Below, in pieces: positions 1 through 5,734 of a DNA stretch of 30,098 nucleotides. Numbering within the stretch: the first letter of the stretch is position 1; every line of letters begins with the position of its first letter. Source of the DNA: Actinomycetes bacterium (GTDB lineage Bacteria > Actinomycetota > Acidimicrobiia > Acidimicrobiales > RAAP-2). The notes below the pieces were generated by a model, which did not search any database, was not told the DNA's origin, and worked only from the letters and a program-made list of their open reading frames with translations. The translations under genes and the position numbers were made by a program. The stretch lies in assembly GCA_021795095.1 (NCBI GenBank), contig JAJYPU010000010.1, forward strand, positions 1-30,098, given 5' to 3'.

Positions 1-1
1 C

Positions 2-139
2 GATGCCCAGCGACACCACCTCGTGAGTGACGACGTGATCGTGAAGGACTTTGACCCCACGCTCACGTCGCTGCAACGAGACGTCCTGGAGCTCCTGCAC
101 GTCCCCGTCAGCGTCTACGTCTCAGAAACCGCCAGTTGA
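2..139 (+). pseudogene. C-terminal end of an unidentified ORF, possibly an IS1634-type transposase
   Basis: An open frame enters from the left edge and stops with TGA at 137-139, giving 45 residues. The tail contains LTSLQRDVLELLHVP. From memory, the last residues of IS1634-like DDE transposases often have a similar 'PLQRxVLxLLxV' ending, so this may be the end of such a gene. It is too short to prove the family. It could equally be the end of an ordinary gene whose body lies outside the window. No terminal inverted repeat could be fixed between its stop and the tRNA. The position immediately beside a tRNA integration site fits accessory DNA. Confidence 0.35.
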
Positions 140-237
140 AATGGGGGCGGATATCACGCCCGAGAAGTGCGGAACGTCAGGTCAGCCAGTGCCGAATAGC
201 GCACATCGATTCGTCGGGGTGGTGAACCGCCAGTAAG

Positions 238-267
238 TTGGAGGTTGGAAGGTGAGTTGCGTTAACT
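238..267 (+). promoter_or_regulatory. Possible promoter of the tRNA gene
   Basis: TTGGAG (238-243) and TTAACT (262-267) are separated by 18 bases and would start transcription about 6 bases before the mature tRNA 5' end. The match to a sigma-70-type promoter is only fair. Confidence 0.25.
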
Positions 268-279
268 CTCGATCCGTCT

Positions 280-355
280 AGGGCCGTAGCTCAGTGGTTA
301 GAGCAGGGGACTCATAATCCCTCGGTCGTGGGTTCGATCCCCACCGGCCCTACCA
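280..355 (+). tRNA. tRNA with CAU anticodon, probably tRNA-Ile2 (lysidine-modified), alternatively elongator tRNA-Met
   Basis: A complete 76-base cloverleaf can be drawn. The acceptor AGGGCCG pairs with CGGCCCT (345-351), U8-A9 follows, the D-stem is GCTC/GAGC, and the anticodon arm GGGGA-CTCATAA-TCCCT places CAU at 313-315. The T-arm is GTGGG-TTCGATC-CCCAC, followed by discriminator A352 and an encoded CCA (353-355). The D-loop and the start of the anticodon arm (AGTGGTTAGAGCAGG) resemble bacterial tRNA-Ile2, whose C34 is converted to lysidine by TilS so that it reads AUA. Elongator Met cannot be excluded by eye. Initiator Met is unlikely, because the first base pair is A-U and the anticodon stem lacks three consecutive G-C pairs. 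The 3' half is duplicated at 2581-2623, which marks this gene as an integration site. Confidence 0.95.
311..353 (+). repeat. tRNA 3'-end direct repeat, left copy (attL-like)
   Basis: These 43 bases, from the anticodon loop to the first C of CCA, recur at 2581-2623 with one mismatch (T322 against A2592). The flanking bases differ on both sides, so the repeat has sharp ends. Duplication of a tRNA 3' part is the usual product of tyrosine-recombinase integration. Confidence 0.85.
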
Positions 356-831
356 GATCAAGTAGTGAGCATTCATGCCGGCGACCATCCTCGATAGATG
401 CCTTGGGGGTATCCACTTAACCGGAGCAACCCTGGTCAGAGGACCCGATAGATCCAGCGTTTGTGCGGATTACTCCGCTCAGATGGATACCCCCAAGATG
501 CCTTTACCCATGGGGCCTTCTCGCAACTTCGCTGGCAGTTGCCTCGGTTTGCATTTGTGCGAAGCTCGTCTTGATTACTAGTCGTAGACATGACGATGAC
601 GAGCGGTGGGACAAGAAGTCACCGACCATGGGGGAGAGCGCCTTGATGGCGACCGGCCAGGAGTGAAAGCAGCAACAGCGCGAGTTTTCTCCGTTAGAGA
701 GACGAACTAGACAGCAGGGTGAGATAGATGGTGAGAAGAAGTTGCTTGGAAGAATCCTCGGAGGCAGTCCTCACCTGAGCTCCCTATCCTTACGGCGTCC
801 CACCGTGCTGGCGAACCGAAGACTGAATCTC
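356..831. other. Gene-free stretch between the tRNA and the ATPase promoter
   Basis: No convincing gene is present here. Short open frames in several phases overlap each other and the inverted repeat at 403-496, and they lack ribosome-binding sites. The only structured parts are the 94-bp inverted-repeat element and its inner hairpins. The remainder to 831 shows nothing I can name. Confidence 0.5.
403..496. mobile_element. 94-bp inverted-repeat element, MITE-like
   Basis: A perfect 13-bp inverted repeat (TTGGGGGTATCCA at 403-415, its complement at 484-496) encloses 68 bases. The direct repeat GATGCC(TT) occurs at 397-404 and again at 497-504, exactly 100 bases apart. This looks like a target-site duplication of 6-8 bp, although its last two bases overlap the inverted repeat on the left. 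Inside there are smaller dyads, GCGGA-TTAC-TCCGC (465-478) and a GGTC/GACC pair near 434-445. The size and structure fit a very small non-autonomous transposable element. An alternative is a folded recombination site or a structured RNA. Confidence 0.4.
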
Positions 832-872
832 TTGCAATGTTGTCTACTCTAAAGTAGTCTACCCTATAGTAG
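832..872 (+). promoter_or_regulatory. Promoter with tandem palindromic operator upstream of the ATPase gene
   Basis: TTGCAA (832-837) and TAGTCT (855-860) stand 17 bases apart and form a good promoter. Two 15-bp tandem units TCTAC(T/C)CTA(A/T)AGTAG occupy 843-857 and 858-872 and cover the -10 box and the expected start point near 867. Each unit contains a dyad CTACY-N4-AGTAG. A bound protein would block RNA polymerase, so autorepression or repression by a dedicated regulator is likely. The same 14-bp dyad returns just after the gene at 2336-2349. Confidence 0.5.
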
Positions 873-885
873 GCAAAGGAGAGAC

Positions 886-2334
886 ATGGCTGAGCCTCTG
901 TTCCATTGGTCCGCTGTCGACGAATTCTTGGATCGCGAGCAAGAACTCGCGCACCTGGAAAAGTGGTGGGCGAGCACCAGTCGCGAGCCCCTTTCGCTGT
1001 ACGGTCGTCGCCGTTCGGGCAAGTCCTGGCTCTTTCGCCGCTTCGCCCACGAAAAGCCGGCCGTCATCTTGGTAGCTCGGCGCAACGCACCAGGCGCCCA
1101 ACTCGCCGAGTTCGCCACGCGCCTTGAGCCCTTACTCGGAGTGCGGCCCGCTGTTGGCAGCCTGAGCGAACTATTCCGTGTGATCTATCGCGCTGCGAGC
1201 ATGAAGAAAATCCTCGTGGTCATTGACGAGTTCTCCAACCTGCTCCCGACGACCCAAGCCGAGATCGAACGCGAGCTCACCGCGATCGCCGCCGTTATGG
1301 AGGACGAGCGCGATGGATCCAAACTGAAACTCATACTTTGTGGCTCGTTGGTCAGTCAGATGGAGGCCCTGTTCGCCGTGCGCAGCCCCCTGCACGGACG
1401 CCTGGTGCCACTTCAACTCCAACCCGTCAGTTACGAAGAGTCCCGGCTCTTTACGCCCGACCTTGCCCCTCTCGCGCAGTTCGAGCGCTTCGCTATCGCC
1501 GGCGGCATGCCGCGCTACTTGAGTGCCCTTGGCACCGGGAACTTACGAGACGTGATCTGCGAAAAGGTTCTTGATCCGAACGCGGCTCTCTGGGACGAGG
1601 CCCGCACGATCTTGGACCAGGAACTGCGCGAGCCAAAGATCTACTTCTCAATCCTCCAGGCCCTCGCCAGCGGCGACAAGGAGTTCGGCGAGATCGTCGA
1701 TGCCCTTCGCGCGGATCGCAAGTTCATCTCCAAATATTTAAGCGTGCTCGAGGAGATGCGAATCATCGAACGCCGACTGCCCGTCAACGCCGAACCTGGC
1801 AGTCGCTCGGGACACTGGCACCTGCGCGACCCCTTCTTTCGTTTCTGGTTTCGCTTCGTCTTTCCCTTCCAAGATGACCTCGAATCGGGTCTCGCTGCTA
1901 CGACCCTGTACGACACCGAGATCGAACCGGTCCTCGCTGATCATGTTGGACCTGAGTTCGAGGAGTACTGTCGCAGTTGGGTGCGCTCTAACGCACCAGC
2001 ACCCAAGGTCGGCTCGTGGTGGGGGCCATCGCTGAACGAATTACGCAAAGCTGGCACACGCACGACCGAGGAGATCGACATCGTTGGGGTAGTTCGCAGC
2101 AAGGTGAGCATCATCGGTGAGGCTCGCTGGCGAAAGCGCCCGATGGACCTCGGCTACCTCGCCATGATTGAAAACTTCAAGATCCCCGCTCTGCGCCAAA
2201 GTGGAATCAATGTGGCCACGACTCCCATCATCTACCTCTTCAGCCGTGGTGGCTACGCCGAGCGTCTCGTCGAAGTCGCGGCCGACCGGGAGGATCTGAT
2301 TCTCGTGGATACGGCCACCGCATTAGGGAAGTAG
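886..2334 (+). CDS. Archaeal-type AAA+/STAND ATPase with C-terminal DUF234 (PD-(D/E)XK-like) domain
   Basis: The product has 482 residues and starts at ATG 886 behind AAAGGAG (875-881). An N-terminal P-loop GRRRSGKS lies near residues 41-48. The Walker B strand ILVVIDEFSNLL is near 106-117 and a sensor-like LILCGS near 148-153. A family-typical GGMPRYL follows near 205-211. Around 255-300 a winged-helix segment (FGEIVDALRADRKFISKYL) follows, then an aromatic-rich stretch DPFFRFWFRFVFP. The C-terminal part has EEYCRSWV, EEIDIVGV and GEARW, as in DUF234, which is related to PD-(D/E)XK nucleases. Such ATP_bind/DUF234 proteins (PF01637/PF03008) are common in archaea and thermophilic bacteria, and their function is mostly unknown. 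In this family GE(C/V)KW is usual, so the putative catalytic Lys is Arg here. The gene stands alone inside a tRNA-integrated segment and is bracketed by palindromes. A defence or element-maintenance role is possible but unproven. Confidence 0.85.
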   Translation: MAEPLFHWSAVDEFLDREQELAHLEKWWASTSREPLSLYGRRRSGKSWLFRRFAHEKPAVILVARRNAPGAQLAEFATRLEPLLGVRPAVGSLSELFRVIYRAASMKKILVVIDEFSNLLPTTQAEIERELTAIAAVMEDERDGSKLKLILCGSLVSQMEALFAVRSPLHGRLVPLQLQPVSYEESRLFTPDLAPLAQFERFAIAGGMPRYLSALGTGNLRDVICEKVLDPNAALWDEARTILDQELREPKIYFSILQALASGDKEFGEIVDALRADRKFISKYLSVLEEMRIIERRLPVNAEPGSRSGHWHLRDPFFRFWFRFVFPFQDDLESGLAATTLYDTEIEPVLADHVGPEFEEYCRSWVRSNAPAPKVGSWWGPSLNELRKAGTRTTEEIDIVGVVRSKVSIIGEARWRKRPMDLGYLAMIENFKIPALRQSGINVATTPIIYLFSRGGYAERLVEVAADREDLILVDTATALGK

Positions 2335-2354
2335 CCTACTCTACAGTAGGCTAC
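2331..2354. repeat. 24-bp perfect inverted repeat overlapping the ATPase stop codon
   Basis: GTAGCCTACT (2331-2340) and AGTAGGCTAC (2345-2354) are exact complements around CTAC. The left arm contains the TAG stop (2332-2334). The core CTACTCTACAGTAG (2336-2349) matches the upstream operator unit at 844-857 in 13 of 14 bases. No T-run follows, so a simple intrinsic terminator is unlikely. A protein-binding site or an element end fits better. Confidence 0.75.
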
Positions 2355-2580
2355 TGTCGATTAGACAAACTTTGCTCCCACAGGGCATGTAGCCTCCAGT
2401 CGGATTGAGCACGTCGGCACTCCCATGTGAACTCGCACGCTATTCCCATCGAGAAAATCCCACGGAAAATCCCACATACCAATCCGACACCACCGGACAG
2501 ATCCGACACCACCGGACGAATTTTCGTTGAAATCCGGACAGATCCGACGTCACCGGACAGATCCGACCGATTGCATCCAC
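2355..2580. other. Gene-free stretch with short direct repeats before the att copy
   Basis: No convincing coding sequence is present. Open frames that run through this part also read through the copied tRNA end and have repeat-driven composition (TPPDRSDTTGR). The stretch holds a doubled GAAAATCCCAC (2453-2463, 2465-2475) and the 19-bp repeat cluster at 2482-2569. Confidence 0.5.
2482..2569. repeat. Cluster of 19-bp direct repeats next to the att copy
   Basis: The unit ATCCGACACCACCGGACAG is present at 2482-2500, with two changes at 2501-2519 (last bases GA), and as ATCCGACGTCACCGGACAG at 2542-2560. Partial units occur at 2532-2541 and 2561-2569. The first two are back to back. The cluster ends 12 bases before the copied tRNA end. 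Candidate roles are binding sites for a recombinase or replication protein, or remnants of a larger array. Confidence 0.65.
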
Positions 2581-2623
2581 CTCATAATCCCACGGTCGTG
2601 GGTTCGATCCCCACCGGCCCTAC
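2581..2623 (+). repeat. Copied tRNA 3' end, right copy (attR-like)
   Basis: This matches 311-353 in 42 of 43 bases. It lacks the 5' half of the tRNA and the full CCA, so it is not a functional tRNA gene. The single change turns the local sequence into CCCACG-GT-CGTGGG, a tight dyad. Confidence 0.85.
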
Positions 2624-2660
2624 TCAGCCTCATTCAGTTCAACAACAGACTTCTCAAAAG

Positions 2661-2921
2661 TCACTTTCCGTAGTGGTAGCGAGCTTGAAGCACCACAATG
2701 TCAACACCGTCGACGAGGTACACGAGTCGATGCTCTTCGTCAATCCGACGAGACCAACAACCGGCTAAAACGTGTCGGAGTGGTTCAGGTTTGCCGATTC
2801 CTTCAAATGGACTTCGCACTGACTCCTCGAGCAGACGATTGATGCGTTTGATCATTGCTTTGTCGTTGGCTTGCCAGAAGAGGTAGTCCTCCCATCCAAT
2901 GGGAGTGAAGACCAGCCGCAC
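2661..2921 (-). CDS. yoeB: YoeB-family mRNA interferase toxin
   Basis: This is the toxin of a type II toxin-antitoxin pair. It is a ribosome-dependent mRNA endonuclease that is blocked by binding to the YefM antitoxin. The product has 86 residues, close to the 84 of E. coli YoeB. The family landmarks are in place: WEDYLFWQ (10-17), the PFEGIGKPEPL stretch (39-49), WSRRIDEEHRLVY (56-68) and the C-terminal RYHY (81-84). Residues E46, R65, H83 and Y84 fall at the same numbers as the catalytic residues of E. coli YoeB, so the toxin appears active. It starts with GTG whose G is the last base of the antitoxin stop codon (TAGTG), so the two are translationally coupled. Its 3' end lies 38 bases from the copied tRNA end. 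Confidence 0.95.
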   Translation of the reverse strand: MRLVFTPIGWEDYLFWQANDKAMIKRINRLLEESVRSPFEGIGKPEPLRHVLAGCWSRRIDEEHRLVYLVDGVDIVVLQARYHYGK

Positions 2922-3163
2922 TACGAGAGTTCTTGGGCACTGCGCTCGCCGGCGTTTGCTTGAGCCAGACTCTTTAGGAGTCGACGAGCATTGGCAGGTG
3001 AGCGCAAAAGCAATGCGGTCTCGTTGAGCGCATCAAAGTCGGCGCGAGACATGAGTACGGCATCCCCTCGCTTGGAGGTGATCTCAATCGGCTCTCGATC
3101 TTCGTTAACTCGCTCGATGAGGGGGAAAAGGTTCTTTCGAGCTTCACTTGCTGTGATGGACAT
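2921..3163 (-). CDS. yefM: YefM/Phd-family antitoxin
   Basis: This antitoxin neutralises YoeB and, alone or with the toxin, represses their joint promoter. The product has 80 residues and begins MSITASEARKNLFPLIE, the typical DNA-binding N-terminus of the YefM/Phd fold. EPIEITSKRGDAVLMSRADF (24-43) follows, then a charged C-terminal tail that would wrap around the toxin. I chose ATG 3163 because AGGAGG lies 8 bases upstream and family similarity begins exactly there. A longer in-frame extension to 3361 reads across the operator and is not credible. Order antitoxin-toxin with a one-base overlap is standard for this system. Confidence 0.95.
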   Translation of the reverse strand: MSITASEARKNLFPLIERVNEDREPIEITSKRGDAVLMSRADFDALNETALLLRSPANARRLLKSLAQANAGERSAQELS

Positions 3164-3186
3164 AACGTCGACCTCCTCTCCACTAC

Positions 3187-3206
3187 TTGTACCAGTTATC
3201 GTACCA
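3187..3206 (-). promoter_or_regulatory. yefM-yoeB operator and probable promoter
   Basis: GTACCA occurs at 3189-3194 and 3201-3206, so two GTAC cores lie 12 bases apart centre to centre. E. coli yefM-yoeB is controlled through two repeats with TGTACA cores at a similar 12-bp spacing, as I recall. On the minus strand TACGAT (3203-3198) can serve as the -10 box, which would place the start point inside the repeats about 27 bases before the yefM ATG. No clear -35 box is seen. Confidence 0.5.
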
Positions 3207-3466
3207 CATCGAATAGCCGCAGTTGCCGCTGACGTGTTCAGAAATCCCACGTACCAGATCACCCCACACGACGAAACCGACAGCAGACAACACGAAATGA
3301 CACTGAGCCAACCTGGCTTTCCTTGAGGCCGAACCGAGAGCAGCGCCGATCGAACAGCCAATGAGTCGATTCGGCATCTGGATTCACGCGGGGCCGACGC
3401 TATTCGCCCGTTTGCGAGACGGGTAAGACAGCGTCGGTCACGATAGTTACTGGATGCGAAGAGACG
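3207..3466. other. Gene-free stretch upstream of yefM
   Basis: No credible gene is present. The stretch contains a two-tier dyad at 3394-3437. The outer arms are CCGACGCT (3394-3401) and AGCGTCGG (3430-3437), and the inner arms are CCCGT (3407-3411) and ACGGG (3419-3423). It has no T-run, so its role is unclear. The rest shows no recognisable feature. Confidence 0.45.
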
Positions 3467-3503
3467 AAAAAGAGCCCGTCGCGTAAGACGGCGTTGCGCG
3501 ACG
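3467..3503 (-). terminator. Probable intrinsic terminator of the FMN reductase gene
   Basis: Read on the minus strand, CGTCGCG (3503-3497) pairs with CGCGACG (3483-3477) around a 13-base loop. Five bases later a run of five T (3471-3467) follows. It begins 32 bases after the stop codon. The gap between stem and T-run makes it a weak-to-fair terminator. Confidence 0.4.
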
Positions 3504-3534
3504 TCTGAGCGATCGAGCGCTCAAGGAGTTGTGG

Positions 3535-4104
3535 CTACCGACCGACGCGCAGTTGCATCAGCCCCGGCGTCACGAAGTCGAGCTCGTTCAAGAGACTCTT
3601 CGCCGCGTTGATCAAGATTTCGTTTCCGGCGAAGACGCCGTCGACCACGGGCGTGGTGACCAGTGGAATGGAGACATCACCCGCGTGAACCAATTTGAGG
3701 GCGCTGAAGACTGGCTTGAGGTGCTGTGCCGATCGAGTTCCCATGACTGCGCCGCCATAGCTGACGATGCCAGCGGGCTTGTAGCGCCACTCGTTGTGTA
3801 GGTAGTCGATCGCGTTCTTCGTCGCGGCGTTGAAGCTGTGGTTGTACTCGGGCACGACGAAGACGTAAGCGTCGCCCCGCGACACGATGGCCGACCATCG
3901 TTTGGTGTGTTCGAACTCGTAGTTGCCCTGGTTCGGGTGATTCGGTTCATTGAAGATCGGCAGGTTCACCTCGGCGAGATCGACGAGTTCCACGTCGAAT
4001 CGGCCATCGGCGACGGCGAGGTTGTAGAACCACGTGGCGATTGGCGCACCAGCTCTCCCCGGTCGAGTTGACCCGATGATCACTTCGAGAACTGGCCTAG
4101 TCAT
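3535..4104 (-). CDS. NADPH-dependent FMN reductase (flavodoxin-like)
   Basis: The product has 189 residues and belongs to the NADPH-dependent FMN reductase family (PF03358). These cytoplasmic flavoproteins reduce flavins, quinones or other small acceptors. The N-terminal strand is followed by the FMN-phosphate loop GSTRPGRAG (about 9-17). The flavin-binding VPEYNHSFNAATKNAIDYL lies in the middle and SYGGAVMGTRSAQHL follows, all typical. I chose ATG 4104 because family similarity begins at TRPVLEVIIGSTRPG and the longer frame lies inside the transporter gene. The start overlaps the stop of the upstream exporter gene by 8 bases, so the two are co-transcribed. With the divergent TetR regulator this suggests joint handling of a toxic or redox-active compound. 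The substrate cannot be told. Confidence 0.9.
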   Translation of the reverse strand: MTRPVLEVIIGSTRPGRAGAPIATWFYNLAVADGRFDVELVDLAEVNLPIFNEPNHPNQGNYEFEHTKRWSAIVSRGDAYVFVVPEYNHSFNAATKNAIDYLHNEWRYKPAGIVSYGGAVMGTRSAQHLKPVFSALKLVHAGDVSIPLVTTPVVDGVFAGNEILINAAKSLLNELDFVTPGLMQLRVGR

Positions 4105-5597
4105 ATCGAGACGAACTTTCTGGTTGTGAGTCCAATGTTGGCACTGCCGATCGTTGGGCCGCGAGACCACGATTCGGCAAAAACACTGCCGGGATGAACG
4201 CCAACAGCGAGATGGCGAATGACCACCAGAACGAATGGGCGAACGCCACCGCCACCGCTTGGAGCTGGCTGATGTTCGCATGAATCTTACCGGCGTGCAG
4301 CGCCAGACCAACCGCTGGGAGTCGTTGGGTGATCTGGGTCTGGAGCACGACGGCGAAAACGGCCACACCGAGTGAGCCGCCGAACTGGCGCAGTATGTTC
4401 GTCGCCGACGTCGCCTTGGGCACGTCGTCATGGGTGAGGTTGTAGTACGAGGCCGCGAATGTGGGCATCATCGTCGCGCCCATGCCGAGGTCTCGGATGA
4501 ACAACGCGATGCCGAGCAGCCAGTAGGTTGAGGTCGCGGTGACTTGGGCGTAGAGAATCGTGCCAAGGGCGAGGACGACGACCCCGTAGGGCACCACCGA
4601 TCGCGGCCCGTGGCGGTCGGCCATGAGCCCACCGGCGCGCATGGACATCGCCGCGCCCAGGCCCTGGGGAGCCATCATGAGTCCCGCGAGCCAGGCCGAG
4701 TCACCGCGCACGATCTGGTAATAGAGCGAGAGCGGGAACATCGTCCCATATAACGTTGCGCCGACCAGGAAGATCCCCGTAGACGCGAGCGAGAATGTCC
4801 GATTGCGAAAGAGCCTCATATCGATGAGGGGTTCGTGCGCTCGAAGGGAGTGTACGACGAAGAGCGCGCTCAAGACGAGACCTATGGCGAGGCTGTCGTA
4901 CACCGCGGCGCCGTGGAAGCCGCCGCGACTGCCGACCTCGGCGAGGCCGTAGACGATGAACGCGAGACCCAGAGACAAGAGCATGAAGCCGAGCAGGTCG
5001 AATCGGTGTCCCCGATCACCCGACGAGACGGCAGGAATCGTCGAGCGAGCACGAGTGCGACGAGACCGATCGGCACGTTGACGAAGAAGATCCAGCGCCA
5101 CGAAGTGTTCGAGATGATGACACCACCGATCACGGGTCCGAGGACCGGCCCGAGCAACTGGGGGACACCGATCATCCCCATCACCTGACCCATACGTTGG
5201 GGTCTCGCGGTACGCGCCATGATCGTTTGGCCGACGGGCAGGATCATCCCGCACCGAGTCGCTGCAGGACACGGAAGAGGATCAAGCTGGTCGCCGACCA
5301 TGCGAGGCCGCTCATCGCGGATCCGGTTATGGAGAAGCCGAACGAGATCATGTACACAGTCTTGGCACCGATGCGGTGGATGGCCCAGCCCGAGACCGGG
5401 ATCACGACGGCGAGGGCGAGCAGATAGCCGGTCGTGACCCACTGGATCGTCGAGACGCACACCCGGAAATCGTGGCTGAGCGTGCGCAGCGCCACGGCGA
5501 CGATGGTGGTGGTGTCGAGGATCGACATGATTACGCCGAGGACGATCGCCACGCCCACCTGAAGGATTTCGGGTTCCAGGCGTGCCGGTTCCGACAC
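4097..5597 (-). pseudogene. DHA2-family (EmrB/QacA-like) multidrug exporter, interrupted by two frameshifts
   Basis: Joining three frames gives about 500 residues, the normal size of a 14-helix DHA2 major-facilitator exporter driven by the proton gradient. The likely start is GTG 5597, behind GAAGGTGG. Frame one carries SILDTTTIVAVAL and ends at VLQRLGAG. Frame two carries MILPVGQTIMART, the antiporter motif LGPVLGPVIGG and SWRWIFFVNVPIGL. Frame three runs from RGHRFDLLGFMLL to the end and holds the C-terminal helices. The shifts lie at the CCC runs 5248-5250 and 5019-5021 (GGG on the coding strand). Adding one G at each restores the family sequence exactly. Either the gene is recently inactivated or both sites are base-calling errors. 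It overlaps the FMN reductase start and is divergent from the TetR gene. Confidence 0.85.
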
Positions 5598-5734
5598 CAC
5601 TCCACCTTCTCGGGGACCAATGTTTTCACGGGAACACCACCCGGCGTGACCGATGAACCCGACCGGATCATGAACACTGGTGCGACGTGAAATTGTCAAG
5701 GTCAGTGAGCGGTGTGGGGCGATAGGATTCATAT
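5598..5734. promoter_or_regulatory. Divergent control region between exporter and TetR genes
   Basis: This 137-base intergenic region must hold both promoters and probably the TetR operator. An imperfect dyad relates ACCAATGTTTTCA (5617-5629) to TGAACACTGGT (5670-5680), and a shorter TGTT/AACA dyad occupies about 5620-5636. TAGGAT (5723-5728) lies 6 bases before the tetR GTG and is a candidate -10 box for a leaderless message, although AGGA could instead act as a ribosome-binding site. No -35 box is obvious. Confidence 0.35.

Larger units (their letters stand above)
311..2623. mobile_element. Small tRNA-integrated segment bounded by a 43-bp direct repeat
   Basis: The segment starts inside the intact tRNA and ends with the copied tRNA 3' end at 2581-2623, a repeat period of 2270 bases. 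It contains one large gene (the ATPase at 886-2334), a 94-bp inverted-repeat element and short direct repeats. No integrase, excisionase or replication gene is visible. It could be the shrunken remains of a larger island, or a satellite that borrows an integrase from elsewhere. That the tRNA duplication reflects site-specific integration is an inference from established behaviour of such elements. Confidence 0.6.

Noticed and set aside
403..496. Integron attC site
   Set aside because: The outer inverted repeat lacks the GTTRRRY/RYYYAAC core pairs, and no integron integrase is near.
463..666. 67-codon frame after the tRNA with a hydrophobic stretch
   Set aside because: It starts inside the inverted-repeat element, has no ribosome-binding site and overlaps other equally long frames.
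2331..2354. Intrinsic terminator of the ATPase gene
   Set aside because: The stem is good but no T-run follows, and the core equals the upstream operator unit, so a binding site is favoured.
2482..2569. CRISPR array
   Set aside because: The repeats are 19 bp, the first two abut without a spacer, and there are no regular spacers or cas genes.
2581..2623. Second tRNA gene
   Set aside because: Only the 3' part from the anticodon loop onward is present. There is no 5' acceptor or D-arm, and CCA is incomplete.
2427..2768. 113-codon open frame across the repeats and att copy
   Set aside because: It is repeat-driven in composition, has no ribosome-binding site, reads through a copied tRNA end and overlaps yoeB on the other strand.
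3164..3361. N-terminal extension of YefM
   Set aside because: It would run through the operator and promoter. A good ribosome-binding site and the family start lie at 3163.
5019..5250. Programmed frameshifting in the exporter gene
   Set aside because: There is no slippery heptamer with a downstream stimulatory structure. Two shifts in one transporter that are each repaired by one G fit error or decay better.
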